The notes: a model not told the origin generated them from the sequence alone. A stretch of 64,000 nucleotides of DNA from JANYGA01 sp031420415 (GCA_031420415.1 JANOMT010000008.1:25703-89702), one strand, 5' to 3'; numbered from the stretch's first letter, positions 16,854 through 26,259 are shown. Program-made: numbers and translations.

Positions 16854-17490
16854 ATGCCCACGCGAGTTCGTCGCTCGTGGCCCCTCCCCCGCGCCCATAA
16901 CGTGCCGTAGCGGCGAGCGCGTAACGTGCGATCGGATCGATCTCCAGATTGACCAGATCGCCCGCGCCTTTCGTACCGAGCGTCGTCCGAGCCGAGGTCT
17001 CGGGAATGAGCGCGATTTCGAAACGACCGTCGCGCGTCGCGGCGACCGTGAGGCTGATCCCGTCGACGGCGACGTAGCCCTTCTCGACGATGAACGGCGC
17101 GAGCGCCTCGGGCACATCGACGAAGAGACGGTGGCCCTGGCCCTCGACGATTTTGGCATATATCTTTGCCGTCGCATCGATGTGCGCGTACACGAGGTGC
17201 CCACCGAGCCGGTCGCCCAGGCGCAGAGAGAGTTCGAGATTGACGATCGAGCCCGGCACGAGCAACCCGAGCGCCGAGCGATCGAGTGTCTCCGGCACGA
17301 CGTCGAAGGCCATCGTCCGCGCATCGAAGGCGACAACCGTGAGGCAGACACCGCTCACCGCGATCGAATCTTTGATCGCGATGCCTTCGGCGATTGCTTC
17401 GGGCGATTCGATCACGAGCCGCAAGCCACCACGTGGGTCACGATCGAGCGCGTGCACGCGTCCGAGGTAGGCGATGAGTCCGCTAAACAT
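16843..17490 (-). CDS. ribE: Riboflavin synthase alpha subunit
   Basis: Riboflavin synthase dismutates two lumazines into riboflavin. The 215-residue protein starts MFSGLIAYLGRV (usual MFTGIIE--G). It has two lumazine-binding barrels, each with its conserved core: IKDSIAVSGVCLTVV with MAFDVVPETLDRS in the first, and YVAVDGISLTV with FEIALIPETSARTTLG in the second. Length and internal duplication are normal. It starts nine bases after the ribD stop. Confidence 0.96.
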   Translation of the reverse strand: MFSGLIAYLGRVHALDRDPRGGLRLVIESPEAIAEGIAIKDSIAVSGVCLTVVAFDARTMAFDVVPETLDRSALGLLVPGSIVNLELSLRLGDRLGGHLVYAHIDATAKIYAKIVEGQGHRLFVDVPEALAPFIVEKGYVAVDGISLTVAATRDGRFEIALIPETSARTTLGTKGAGDLVNLEIDPIARYALAATARYGRGGGATSDELAWAYEI

Positions 17491-17499
17491 GCGTGGCCT

Positions 17500-18576
17500 T
17501 TACGTGGTGAGTCGGGCAGAGAGGAGAACGTCCGGACCGAGACGTTCGACGTGATCGAAGACGAATTCGGTGCCGAGCGCGCCGCCGCCGAGCGCGGACA
17601 CGGCGTGCGGATTGGCGAGCAACGCGGGCGCCACGAGCCAATCGATACGATCGACGAGCCCCGCTTCGAGCAAACGGCCAGCGAGCGTCGGCCCGCCTTC
17701 GCAGAGCACGCTCGCGATCCCCCGCGACCGCAATGTCTCCATCGCGAGGCGCAGATCCAGGGTCGCGGCCGTGGCTTCGCCCACGTATGCCACGTCGGCG
17801 ATCGCTTCGAGCGGCGCGAACCGTTCCATGAGCCCCGCCGGCGCGAGTACGATCGTGGGATCGTAGCCTTCGAGCGGCTTAAAGATCGTGCGATCGCGCG
17901 GAACGGTTGCATCTTCACAGGCGATCGCTCGGACTGCGTTGCGACGACGCCCGCGCGGCGGACGCACGGAGAGCTGCGGATCGTCGACGCGCACCGTGCC
18001 CGCGCCGACGAGAACCGCGTCGTGCGTCGCGCGCAACTCGCGGACGTAGGCGCGCGCTTCGTTGCCCGTGAGCCAGTGGCGTTCGCCCGGGCGCGGCACG
18101 ACATACCCGTCGAGCGACGCCGCGAGCTTGAGCCGCACGTAGGGCCGCGATCGCGCGACGGCGATGCCGAACGCCTCGATGAGGTCGCGCGACCAAGAAT
18201 CCTCGGCCACATCGCAGACGATACCCGCTGCCTGCAAACGTGCGACGCCGGCCCCTGCCGTGCGCGGATTGGGATCCATCGTACCGACGACCGCGCGTAC
18301 GATGCCGGCGTCGCGCACGGCGAGCGAACAGGGCGCCGTGAGCCCGGTATGATCGCATGGTTCGAGCGTCACGTAGATCGTTGCCCCGCGGGCGTCGTTA
18401 CCACGTGCCGCGGCATCGCGTAGCGCTTCGACTTCGGCATGCGGGCCGCCACGCACGCGATGGAACCCCTCGCCGAGCGTTCGTGTCCCGTCGGTGATGA
18501 CGGCGCCGACCGCGGGGTTCGGCGATGTGCTGCCGACACCGCGCGCTGCGAGTTCGCAGGCGCGGCGCAGGTACAC
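17500..18576 (-). CDS. ribD: Bifunctional riboflavin deaminase/reductase
   Basis: RibD performs the second and third steps of riboflavin synthesis. Residues 1-140 are the zinc deaminase: VGAVITDG, PHAEVEAL (zinc His and catalytic Glu) and VTLEPCDHTGLTAPC (two zinc Cys). Residues about 145-358 are the NADPH reductase, with RPYVRLKLAASLDGYV and VLCEGGPTLAGRLLEAGLVD. Length is normal. The start is a GTG giving VYLRRACELA; the family often has a few more residues before this point, and no better start codon precedes it. Confidence 0.95.
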   Translation of the reverse strand: MYLRRACELAARGVGSTSPNPAVGAVITDGTRTLGEGFHRVRGGPHAEVEALRDAAARGNDARGATIYVTLEPCDHTGLTAPCSLAVRDAGIVRAVVGTMDPNPRTAGAGVARLQAAGIVCDVAEDSWSRDLIEAFGIAVARSRPYVRLKLAASLDGYVVPRPGERHWLTGNEARAYVRELRATHDAVLVGAGTVRVDDPQLSVRPPRGRRRNAVRAIACEDATVPRDRTIFKPLEGYDPTIVLAPAGLMERFAPLEAIADVAYVGEATAATLDLRLAMETLRSRGIASVLCEGGPTLAGRLLEAGLVDRIDWLVAPALLANPHAVSALGGGALGTEFVFDHVERLGPDVLLSARLTT

Positions 18577-18599
18577 GCGATCGAGTGCGGAGAGTGCGG

Positions 18600-18884
18600 C
18601 TACGGTTTGACCTCGACGCCCTTCCAGAACGCGACGTAATCTTTGATTTGTTTAGCCGCATCCTTGGGCGCGGGATAAAACCACGCGGCGTCTTTATTCT
18701 CTTTGCCGTCGACGATCACGGTGTAGTAACTCGCTTCGCCCTTCCACGGACAATGCGACTGCGTCGCGCTCGCGACAAACTTCGATCGATCGATCGACGA
18801 CGGCGGAAAGTAGTGGTTGCCTTCGACGACTTCGGTGACGTCGCTCTCGGCGATCGTCGCGCCGTTCCACATGGCTTTTGGCAT
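18600..18884 (-). CDS. DUF427 family protein
   Basis: A 94-residue single-domain protein. Typical DUF427 features are MWNGATIAESD, VVEGNHYFPPSSID, SHCPWKGEASYYTV and the closing DYVAFW. The family is widespread and its biochemical role is not established. ATG at 18884 follows a good GAGGAG ribosome site. It lies 23 bases upstream of ribD on the same strand, so it may be co-transcribed with the riboflavin genes, but no functional link is known. Confidence 0.88.
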   Translation of the reverse strand: MPKAMWNGATIAESDVTEVVEGNHYFPPSSIDRSKFVASATQSHCPWKGEASYYTVIVDGKENKDAAWFYPAPKDAAKQIKDYVAFWKGVEVKP

Positions 18885-18968
18885 CGGAGCTCCTCTCGGT
18901 TCGCTCGCACGAAGTTCTGCGCGAGCGCGCCCTACAACCCACACGCCCACACGGGCGATGCAGTCGGG

Positions 18969-19574
18969 TTACGCGTAGGCGATGACGATCGCATGATCGA
19001 CGCGTGCGCCGCACGCAACGAGCGTCGCCGCACAATCGCGCAGCGTCGCGCCCGTCGTGACGACGTCATCGACGAGCACGACGTGCATCCCCGCGACGAG
19101 CCCGGGCGCCACGCACCGGAAGCGTCCGCGGGCGCGCAAGCGCGTGGCACGGTCGCGCCCACGTTGCGTGTCGTGCGCGATCGGCTGCAACGCCAGGAGC
19201 ACGGCAAGATCGAAGGCCTCGCCGCATGCGCGCGCGAGCCGCGCACTTTGGTCGAAGCCACGCCTCCGACGCCGGGATGCGACCGTAGGCACCGGCACGA
19301 CGATCGCCCCCGCGGGTACGAAATCGGTGCAACCCGCGACCACGAGCTGCGCGAGCACGTCGCCAACGTCGCGCCGTCCCCGCTTATAGGCAAGGATCGC
19401 ACGGCGGAGCGTGCCCGCGTAGCGACCGGCGCTGTGCACGCGTAAGCCCGATATGTCGATCGTGTGCGGTCGACTCGTTCGTTCGGCGCAACCATCACAG
19501 AGCGGCGTACCAGCCCGGCCACAGCCCAAGCACATCGCCGGAAAGAGTGCCGTGAGGGCCTTTGAAATCCACAT
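18969..19574 (-). CDS. comF: ComF family phosphoribosyltransferase
   Basis: ComF-family proteins are linked to DNA uptake in competent bacteria. The 201-residue protein has the N-terminal zinc ribbon CLGCGRAGTPLCDGC, then the ComF region AILAYKRGRRDVGDVL and VPVPTVASRRRRRGFDQSARLA. The type I PRPP-binding loop VVLVDDVVTTGATLRDCA follows. Length is near normal (about 200-240). There are no other competence genes in the window. Confidence 0.9.
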   Translation of the reverse strand: MWISKALTALFPAMCLGCGRAGTPLCDGCAERTSRPHTIDISGLRVHSAGRYAGTLRRAILAYKRGRRDVGDVLAQLVVAGCTDFVPAGAIVVPVPTVASRRRRRGFDQSARLARACGEAFDLAVLLALQPIAHDTQRGRDRATRLRARGRFRCVAPGLVAGMHVVLVDDVVTTGATLRDCAATLVACGARVDHAIVIAYA

Positions 19575-19646
19575 CGACGAACCATCGCGACGAGCGCCAC
19601 GATCGACGAGGGGATCGCGCCTCGTTTTCCACGTGTCCGGTCGCGC

Positions 19647-20327
19647 TTACGGCGCCGTCTTTGCCGTGGCTTCCGGTTTGGGCGTCGCGAGCAATCGGCC
19701 GCGGATGCGTAAACCCGAGAAGCCGGAATCGCTTGCCGCCGCCGTATTCGCGGTCGACTGACCGGCAATCGGCGCTTCCACGAGCGTCGGGCGATCATCG
19801 AAACCAACTGGCGGCTGCGGTGTCGACGCAGCGCTCGCGCTTGGTCGTGACGCGAGCTTCGCAACGCCGTTGCGCCGCGCGGGTGCGATCGTTTTGCCGG
19901 ACTTCCTTGTCGCACCGGTCGCGATTCGCGCCGGCTGCGCGGCCATCGCAGGTTGGGCTCGCGTGCGGAACGCTCGGGTCGCGACCACGGTCGCCCGGAC
20001 GGCCGCTCGAGGATTTCGAATGGGTATCGGCACCCGCGACCGTGCGGGAACGGAGCTGCCGGTAATGCGCGGCACCGATCGCGCGGCTCTCGCCTGTGCG
20101 GCGCGCTTCGTCCGGTGCGGAACGGTTTGCTTCGAGATCGCACGCGCCACACTTTGGCGCACGAGTACGCTCGGTGCGTGTTGCGGTCGGGGATCGACCG
20201 GCACGTCGATCGCAACAGAAGGCCTGATCACGATCACCGGTGCCGCGAGGTGCATGACCGCCGCAAGCAAGAGCCCGCCGCCCCCGAGGGCGATTCCGAA
20301 CGCGGTGATCGCGTCTCTCAGTCGCAT
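19647..20327 (-). CDS. Membrane-anchored, Ala/Arg/Pro-rich protein of unknown function
   Basis: The product (about 226 residues) has one N-terminal hydrophobic segment, ITAFGIALGGGGLLLAAVMH, followed by a long low-complexity region rich in Ala, Arg, Pro, Ser and Thr with high positive charge. This looks like a single-pass protein with an unstructured basic outside part, perhaps a cell-wall or DNA-contacting linker. No family is recognised. The start is uncertain: ATG at 20327 lacks a near ribosome site, while a GTG at 20360 is an alternative. Other frames here are also open, so the gene itself is only moderately secure. Confidence 0.45.
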   Translation of the reverse strand: MRLRDAITAFGIALGGGGLLLAAVMHLAAPVIVIRPSVAIDVPVDPRPQHAPSVLVRQSVARAISKQTVPHRTKRAAQARAARSVPRITGSSVPARSRVPIPIRNPRAAVRATVVATRAFRTRAQPAMAAQPARIATGATRKSGKTIAPARRNGVAKLASRPSASAASTPQPPVGFDDRPTLVEAPIAGQSTANTAAASDSGFSGLRIRGRLLATPKPEATAKTAP

Positions 20328-20409
20328 GAGACTCGGAGAATTTGCGTTGTGCTCCTTCACCCTAAGAAGAGTGCCCCGTCCTGAGACGCGCGGACATCGA
20401 CTGCGAGGT

Positions 20410-21300
20410 TTAGCGAAAGACGATCGTTCGCGTACCGTTGAGCAGCACGCGGCGCTCCACAAAGAGCTTGACCGCGCGACTGAGCACCGCCGATTCGATG
20501 TCGCGACCCGTCGCTACGAGTTCGTCGACCGTCGCGGCGTGCGTCACGCGCGCGATATCTTGTTCGATGATCGGCCCTTCGTCGAGATCGCCCGTGACGA
20601 AGTGCGCCGTTGCGCCGATGAGCTTGACGCCGCGCGCGTAGGCCTGATGATACGGCTTCGCGCCGGCAAAGCTCGGCAGAAACGAATGATGGATGTTGAT
20701 CGCACGACGCTTGAGTTTCTCGCAGAGGTCGGGTGAGAGAATCTGCATGTATCGTGCGAGCACGACGAGATCGATCGCTTCCCGCTCGATGATTTCGAGC
20801 AAACGTGCTTCTTGAACGGCTTTATTTTCGGGTGAGATCGGGAGATGATGAAAGGCCACGCCGTACGCCTCGGCGAGTCGCGAGACATCCGTGTGATTGG
20901 AGATGATCGCGGGAATCTCGACCAGCAAATCGCCCGTTCCGTAACGGAAGAGCAAGTCGTTGAGGCAATGCGCTTGACGCGACGCGAGCACGAGGACACG
21001 CGCGCGAGCGTTGCGGTCCCGGGCGTCCCATTCCATGGCAAAACGTCGTGCGATCGCATCGAACCGCGCGCGTAACGTCTCGACGTCGATCGTGCGGGCA
21101 TCTGCAGAAACCACATCGACGCGCATGAAAAAACGCTCCGTCGCACCGTCGCGGAATTGCGCGCTATCGACGATATTACACCCGGCTTCGAGCAAGAAGC
21201 CGGAGACGGCATGCACGATTCCCGCAACGTCAGCGCACGAAAGCGTGAAGATCGCGCCCGACGCGCGCGGTTGCGGCGCAAACGGGTCGAAGAAGCGCAT
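20410..21300 (-). CDS. purU: Formyltetrahydrofolate deformylase
   Basis: PurU hydrolyses 10-formyl-THF to THF and formate. The 296-residue protein has an N-terminal ACT domain (SCADVAGIVHAVSGFLLEAGCNIVDS) and a C-terminal formyltransferase fold with INIHHSFLPSFAGAKPYHQAYARGVKLIGATAHFV and DLDEGPIIEQD; the catalytic His and Asp are present. Formate is the one-carbon donor that PurP uses, so this gene may feed the purine pathway encoded 19 kb away. It starts two bases after the upstream nucleotidyltransferase stop, at the end of the lysine/surface-sugar run. Confidence 0.95.
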   Translation of the reverse strand: MRFFDPFAPQPRASGAIFTLSCADVAGIVHAVSGFLLEAGCNIVDSAQFRDGATERFFMRVDVVSADARTIDVETLRARFDAIARRFAMEWDARDRNARARVLVLASRQAHCLNDLLFRYGTGDLLVEIPAIISNHTDVSRLAEAYGVAFHHLPISPENKAVQEARLLEIIEREAIDLVVLARYMQILSPDLCEKLKRRAINIHHSFLPSFAGAKPYHQAYARGVKLIGATAHFVTGDLDEGPIIEQDIARVTHAATVDELVATGRDIESAVLSRAVKLFVERRVLLNGTRTIVFR

Positions 21301-21302
21301 GC

Positions 21303-22337
21303 TCAGGCGACGGGTTTGGGTTCGTTTGCGACGATCGCGCTTGCGATATCGGCCGATGCCGGAATTTCGTAATCGATGCCGATGATACTATCGCGCACGC
21401 GCGCGCTCGCACCGATCTGCACGCGATCCCACACGATCGCATTTTCGACGACCGCGTTCTCGCCGACGTCGACGCCGTCGCCGATCACGGTCGGGCCGAC
21501 GATACGCGCGCCGGCGCCGAGCGTCGCACCCGTACCGATGCGGACGTCACCTTCGATGCGCACGTCGTGTCCGAGCACGGCATCGGGAGGATAGCCGCGC
21601 ACGCGCGACGCGCCGGAAAGACGCACTTTGCCTTCGAGAATATCGCGCGTCGCGCGCCGATATTCATCCGTCGTTCCGATATCGCGCCAGTACGCGCCTT
21701 GCATCTGCAACGCGTAAAACGGTGCCGCATCTCGCTGTAATTCGGGAAAGACGTTCTTTCCGAAATCCCAGAACGTGCGAGCGGGAATGCGATCGAAGAT
21801 CGACGGCTCGAAGACGTAGACGCCCGTGTTGACGAGATGCGAGTGTTCCGTTCCCGCTTCGGGCTTCTCTTGAAAATCGATCACGCGACCATTTTCGTCG
21901 ATGATGACGACGCCATATTGCGTGACGTCGTCGGCATGCACGAGACCGATCGTCGCGGTCGCCTCGCGTTTTTTGTGAAACGCCAGCAACGCATCGAGTC
22001 GCATATCGGTGACGATATCGCAACCGACCACGACGAACGTATCGTCGCCCAAGAACGCTTCCACACTTTTCACGCCGCCGGCGCTGCCCATGAGAACGTC
22101 TTCATGCGAATAGTGCAGCTTGACGCCGTAGCCGGAGCCATCCCCGAACGACTCGACGATGGCTTCGGAGAGATAGTGCACGTTGATCGCGATCTCTTCG
22201 ATCCCGAAGGACCGCAGATAGCGCATGATATGGCCGCTATTGGGTTCGCCTGCGATCGGCACGAGCGGCTTCGGCACCGTTTTCGTGAGTGGGTAGAGCC
22301 GCGTGCTCATCCCGCCCGCCAGGATCATGGCTTTCAC
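21303..22337 (-). CDS. Sugar-nucleotidyltransferase with left-handed beta-helix (mannose-1-P guanylyltransferase-like)
   Basis: The 344-residue protein starts MILAGGMSTRLYPLTKTVPKPLVPIAG, the nucleotidyltransferase loop with S in place of the usual G in GG-GTRL. VVVGCDIVTDMRLD holds the metal-binding Asp region and FQEKPEAG the sugar-binding part. From about residue 240 hexapeptide repeats follow (VRIEGDVRIGTGATLGAGARIVGPTVIGDG). It likely makes an NDP-sugar such as GDP-mannose. GTG at 22337 overlaps the wecG stop (GTGA) and has GGAGG just upstream. Confidence 0.88.
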   Translation of the reverse strand: MKAMILAGGMSTRLYPLTKTVPKPLVPIAGEPNSGHIMRYLRSFGIEEIAINVHYLSEAIVESFGDGSGYGVKLHYSHEDVLMGSAGGVKSVEAFLGDDTFVVVGCDIVTDMRLDALLAFHKKREATATIGLVHADDVTQYGVVIIDENGRVIDFQEKPEAGTEHSHLVNTGVYVFEPSIFDRIPARTFWDFGKNVFPELQRDAAPFYALQMQGAYWRDIGTTDEYRRATRDILEGKVRLSGASRVRGYPPDAVLGHDVRIEGDVRIGTGATLGAGARIVGPTVIGDGVDVGENAVVENAIVWDRVQIGASARVRDSIIGIDYEIPASADIASAIVANEPKPVA

Positions 22338-23083
22338 GATTCCTCCAGTGTTGGGCGTGCGAAGAGACGCTCTCGCAACGTGAGCAAAACGAAATACGGC
22401 AACGCGAGTTGACGGCGCCAGCGTTGGGGTTCCTTCAACAAGCGATAGAGCCACTCGAGATTCGCTCGCTGCCATGCCTCGGGTGCCCGCTCGACGTTCC
22501 CGGCGAGCACGTCGAACGACCCGCCGATCCCAATGCCGACCGCACATCCCGCGCGAAGGAGATGTGCGTCGATCCAACATTCTTGGCGCGGCGATCCGAG
22601 GCCGAGCAACGCGACCTGTGCGCCCGTTCGCGCGATCGCATCGGCGACGCTCTCGTCGTCGGCGGGCGCGAAATATCCGTCGCGCGCTCCGGCGATGACG
22701 AGCGTCGGGTAGCGTTCGCGCAACGTCCGCGCGGCGCGCTCGGCCGTATCGCCTTTTGCGCCTAGAAGATAGATCGAGATGCCCTCGCGCGCGAAGGCCG
22801 CGCAGAGCGGATCGATGAGTTCGATTCCCGCGACCCGTTCGGGAATGCGCGCGCCCCACAGACGCGCCGCAAAGAGAACCCCGATCGTATCGCAGAGCGA
22901 GAGCGCGCTGCGATTGACGACCTCGCGAAAACGCGCGTCGGTCCGCGCGCGAACGACCATCTCGGTGCCGAGGGTTACGACGAGCGACGGCTCGGAGCCG
23001 CGCGCGAGCGCGACGATCCGAGCGACCGCGCCCGATACGTCGATCGCATCGACCCGGCATCCGAGCACCCGAACGCTACGCAT
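22334..23083 (-). CDS. WecG/TagA/CpsF family glycosyltransferase
   Basis: This family transfers ManNAc-type or related sugars onto lipid-linked intermediates of surface polymers. The 249-residue protein shows the family layout: VLGCRVDAID, VVTLGTEMVVRART, SLCDTIGVLFAARLWGARIPERVAG (usual D--G--w--r--g), IYLLGAKGDTAERA and VALLGLGSPRQECWI (usual LG-PKQE-W). The C-terminal EWLYRLLKEPQRWRR is also typical. ATG at 23083 follows the dapA stop by one or two bases. Its partner is probably the adjacent sugar-nucleotidyltransferase. Confidence 0.92.
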   Translation of the reverse strand: MRSVRVLGCRVDAIDVSGAVARIVALARGSEPSLVVTLGTEMVVRARTDARFREVVNRSALSLCDTIGVLFAARLWGARIPERVAGIELIDPLCAAFAREGISIYLLGAKGDTAERAARTLRERYPTLVIAGARDGYFAPADDESVADAIARTGAQVALLGLGSPRQECWIDAHLLRAGCAVGIGIGGSFDVLAGNVERAPEAWQRANLEWLYRLLKEPQRWRRQLALPYFVLLTLRERLFARPTLEES

Positions 23084-23084
23084 C

Positions 23085-24008
23085 TTACGGTGCGGTGGCC
23101 GCGAGCGTCGCGCGCGCACGCTCGCGATACGCATCGAGCATCGGACGCATCCGCGCCGCCCGATCCTCCGGCATCACGCCCAGCGGCGACCGACAGGCGC
23201 CCGCAGCAAATCCGAGCTCGCGCATCGCCCACTTCACCGGGATGGGATTCGTCGTTGCGAAGAGCGCGTCGACGAGCGGCGAGAGCGCGAGATGGATCGA
23301 GGCCGCGAGCGCGACGTCGCCCGCGATGAAGGCGGCGTGCATCCCGCGATATTCGCGCGCACAAAGATGTGCGGCGACGCTGATGAGGCCATCGCCACCG
23401 AGAGCGAGCGAGGGTAAGAAGAGATGATCGTCGCCGACCCAAAACGCGAAACCCGCGGGCCGATCGCGCAAAATTGCGGAGAACTGCGCGAGATCGCCGC
23501 TGGATTCTTTCACGCCCGCAATCGTTGGATGGCGATGCGCGAGCTCGAGCAAGGTCGCGGGCATCATGTTCGCCCCCGTCCGACCCGGGATGTTGTACAC
23601 GATTACGGGCAGCGACGACGCATTCGCGATCGCGCCAAAATGGATGAGCATGCCATCCTGCGTCGGTTTGTTGTAATACGGCACGACCGCAAGGATCGCA
23701 TCGGCGCCGCCTTCGGCCGCGCGTTTGGTAAGCTCGACGCTGTGGCGCGTGTTGTTGCCGCCGGTGCCCGCGACGATGACGGCACGATTGCCGACGGCTT
23801 CTTTGCACGCGGCGAAGAGAGCGAGTTTTTCGTCGTCGTCGAGAGCGGGCGATTCGCCCGTCGTTCCGCTGATGACGAGGCCCGTATTTCCCTCATCGAC
23901 GAGAAACCGAGCGATGCGCTTGGCTTCACCGAGATCGACGCGCCCGCTCGCATCGAACGGTGTGATCATCGCGGTGAGCAACGGACCGAATGGCGCGCGT
24001 GTCGACAC
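23085..24008 (-). CDS. dapA: 4-hydroxy-tetrahydrodipicolinate synthase
   Basis: DapA condenses aspartate semialdehyde with pyruvate. The 307-residue protein has the substrate loop SGTTGESPALDDDEK, the catalytic Tyr in VIVYNIPGRTGANM and the Schiff-base Lys in IAGVKESSGD. FGPLLTAMITPFD is the normal start. The GTG at 24008 shares one base with the lysC stop and follows GGAGG. With asd, lysC and dapB just upstream it forms the complete early lysine/diaminopimelate branch. Confidence 0.96.
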   Translation of the reverse strand: MSTRAPFGPLLTAMITPFDASGRVDLGEAKRIARFLVDEGNTGLVISGTTGESPALDDDEKLALFAACKEAVGNRAVIVAGTGGNNTRHSVELTKRAAEGGADAILAVVPYYNKPTQDGMLIHFGAIANASSLPVIVYNIPGRTGANMMPATLLELAHRHPTIAGVKESSGDLAQFSAILRDRPAGFAFWVGDDHLFLPSLALGGDGLISVAAHLCAREYRGMHAAFIAGDVALAASIHLALSPLVDALFATTNPIPVKWAMRELGFAAGACRSPLGVMPEDRAARMRPMLDAYRERARATLAATAP

Positions 24009-25234
24009 TAGACCTCCGCCGGAACCGCGAGGCTCCGTCCAAGTTTGAAGTAATCGTGGATGGCCTGTTCGCCTTTTGCGACGTCTTCTTCGGGCACCAG
24101 CACGGAGATCGTGATGTTCGAGTCGGTCGAATGGATGATCTCGATGCCGCCTTCGTTTAGCGCTGAAACGATGCGATACATGACGCCGGGCGTCCCGCGC
24201 ATCCCCGAGCCGACGATCGAGAGCTTCGCGCAATGCGACCGCACGCGAATCGCCATGTTGAGGCCCGCAAGTTCTCCGCGCACGGTGCTCAGCGTCTCGC
24301 TATCGACGATAAAAAAGATGCCCGCATTATTGACGTTGATCATGTCGACCGAGACGTCGCGTTCGGCGAGCCGGCGAAAGACTTCGAGTTCGAGTTGCGC
24401 GCGCACTTCGAGATCGTCGATCTCGCCTTGGATCACGCGAATGAAGACGACGTCGCGCAAGCTCGTAATGCCCGTGACGGGCTTCATGCTATCGGGGGTA
24501 TGCCCTTCGTCGATCGTCGAGCCGAAGCCCGACCGCAATCCCTTGACGACGTATGGCGTCTGCGTGACGTGGGCGAGTTCGGCTGCTTTTGCGTGCATGA
24601 CTTTGGCGCCGTCGGATGCGAGTTCGACCATCTCGGCGTAATTGACGCGACCGATCGTGTGCGCGCCCGCGATGCGGCGCGGATCGCCCGTCATCACGCC
24701 GCTAACGTCGGTGAAAATTTCGACGGCTTCGCTGCCGAGGGCATCGCCGAGGGCGATTGCGGAGAGATCGCTGCCACCGCGACCGAGCGTCGTCACCGCC
24801 CCGTCTTTCGTGACGCCCTGGAAGCCCGTAATGACGGGAATGATGCCGCGTTCGAGCGCGGCGAAGACGTTGACGGGATCGACGCGCAAAATACGCGCGT
24901 CGCCGAAGTTTCCGTCGGTGATGATGCCGGCCTGACCGCCCGTCATCGCCTGGGCGTCCGCGCCCCACGACGTCAGGAGTTCCGCGAAGATCGCACACGC
25001 GATCGCTTCGCCGCACGAGATGAGCAGATCGCGGTTGGGGCCGCCGCGACTCGGGCCCAGAAGCCCGAGAAGCGAATCGGTCGCGTAGGGTTCGGGCGCG
25101 CGTCCGAGCGCCGAACAGACGACGACGGGCGACGCCCCGCGCGCACGCGATTCGAGGACGCGAGACGCTGCGATCTCACGCAGCTGCGGTGTCGCAAGCG
25201 AACTACCGCCGAATTTTTGGACGATCGTTTTCAT
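24008..25234 (-). CDS. lysC: Aspartate kinase
   Basis: LysC phosphorylates aspartate, the committing step to lysine, threonine, methionine and DAP. The 408-residue protein has VQKFGGSSLATP, the catalytic block TTLGRGGSDLSAIALGDALG and the regulatory pair of ACT domains from about residue 265 (SLRDVVFIRVIQGE and KLSIVGSGMRGTPGV...IIHSTDSNITISVLV). Length is typical of monofunctional, allosterically controlled enzymes. ATG at 25234 overlaps the asd stop (ATGA). I see no lysine riboswitch nearby, as expected for an internal operon gene. Confidence 0.96.
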   Translation of the reverse strand: MKTIVQKFGGSSLATPQLREIAASRVLESRARGASPVVVCSALGRAPEPYATDSLLGLLGPSRGGPNRDLLISCGEAIACAIFAELLTSWGADAQAMTGGQAGIITDGNFGDARILRVDPVNVFAALERGIIPVITGFQGVTKDGAVTTLGRGGSDLSAIALGDALGSEAVEIFTDVSGVMTGDPRRIAGAHTIGRVNYAEMVELASDGAKVMHAKAAELAHVTQTPYVVKGLRSGFGSTIDEGHTPDSMKPVTGITSLRDVVFIRVIQGEIDDLEVRAQLELEVFRRLAERDVSVDMINVNNAGIFFIVDSETLSTVRGELAGLNMAIRVRSHCAKLSIVGSGMRGTPGVMYRIVSALNEGGIEIIHSTDSNITISVLVPEEDVAKGEQAIHDYFKLGRSLAVPAEV

Positions 25235-26259
25235 GGGGTGCTCACGCGTGTGGATCCCGCGCCGACGAAGCCGCGGGACACGAGAAGTTCGAGAATTTGA
25301 ACGGCGTTGGTGGCCGCGCCTTTGCGGACTTGATCGCCCACGATCCAAAGTTGGAAATGCCGCTTCGAGTCGCCTTCGGCACGCACGCGCGCGACGTGGA
25401 CGAGATCTTGGCCCTCGACGTCTCGGGGCGTCACGATACCCGTGTCGTGGAAGACGACGCCCGGTGCGACGGCGAGCGCCGCACCGATCTCGGCAACCGT
25501 CGTATCGCGTTCGGTTTCGATAAAGACGGCTTCGCTGTGCGCGAAACGGACCGGAACGCGAACGGTCGTGGCCGCGATGTGCAGGGTCGGGAGTCCGAGC
25601 ATCTTGCGCGTCTCGGCGGCGAGTTTTTTCTCTTCGCCCGTATCGCCGAATTCGTCGATCGTCGAGCCGACGAGCGGAATCACATTGCGGAAAATCGGCG
25701 CGGCAAACGGTGATTTCATCGAAGGTCCGGATTCGGATGCGTCTTCATCTTCTTCACGTGCGAGCGCCTCGAGGCCGGCTTTGCCCGCGCCGCTCACCGC
25801 CTGGTACGTCGCGACGCGAACGCTGCGCAGACCCGCGAGGCGCGCGATCGGCGCGATCCCGACGCACAACACGATCGCCGTGCAATTCGCGACGGGATAG
25901 ATGCGGTGTTCCGCCGCGGCATCGTGCGGGTTCACTTCCGGAACGACGAGCGGCACGCCGTCCGTGAGTCGGAACGTCGCGCTATTGTCGATGACGATCG
26001 CTCCGGAGCGCGCACAATTCTCGGCGAGCTCCGCGCTCGCATCGTCGCTCGATGCGAAAAAGACGGCGTCATATCCGCTCGATAGCGCGTGTGGTGTCGC
26101 GACGCGGATCGGCCAATCGCGACCGCGGAAGTGAAGCGGGACGTCGCGATCGCGCGATGCGAACGCTCCGAGTTCTTCGATCGCAATCTCGCGTTCGTCC
26201 AAGACGCGTAAGATGGTCTCGCCGACGACGCCGGTCACACCGACGATCGCAATTTTCAC
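25231..26259 (-). CDS. asd: Aspartate-semialdehyde dehydrogenase
   Basis: Asd reduces aspartyl phosphate to aspartate semialdehyde with NADPH. The 342-residue protein has the N-terminal Rossmann loop IVGVTGVVGETILRVL, the catalytic Cys in YPVANCTAIVL, QAVSGAGKAGLEAL, and the later substrate segment with FAHSEAVF and the C-terminal GDQVRKGAATNAVQIL. It overlaps dapB by four bases upstream and lysC by four bases downstream. Confidence 0.96.
   Translation of the reverse strand: MKIAIVGVTGVVGETILRVLDEREIAIEELGAFASRDRDVPLHFRGRDWPIRVATPHALSSGYDAVFFASSDDASAELAENCARSGAIVIDNSATFRLTDGVPLVVPEVNPHDAAAEHRIYPVANCTAIVLCVGIAPIARLAGLRSVRVATYQAVSGAGKAGLEALAREEDEDASESGPSMKSPFAAPIFRNVIPLVGSTIDEFGDTGEEKKLAAETRKMLGLPTLHIAATTVRVPVRFAHSEAVFIETERDTTVAEIGAALAVAPGVVFHDTGIVTPRDVEGQDLVHVARVRAEGDSKRHFQLWIVGDQVRKGAATNAVQILELLVSRGFVGAGSTRVSTP

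Noticed and set aside
16400..18900. FMN riboswitch in front of ribD-ribE
   Set aside because: The conserved AGGGGCAGGGTGAAAT-type core is not present here or before ribBA.
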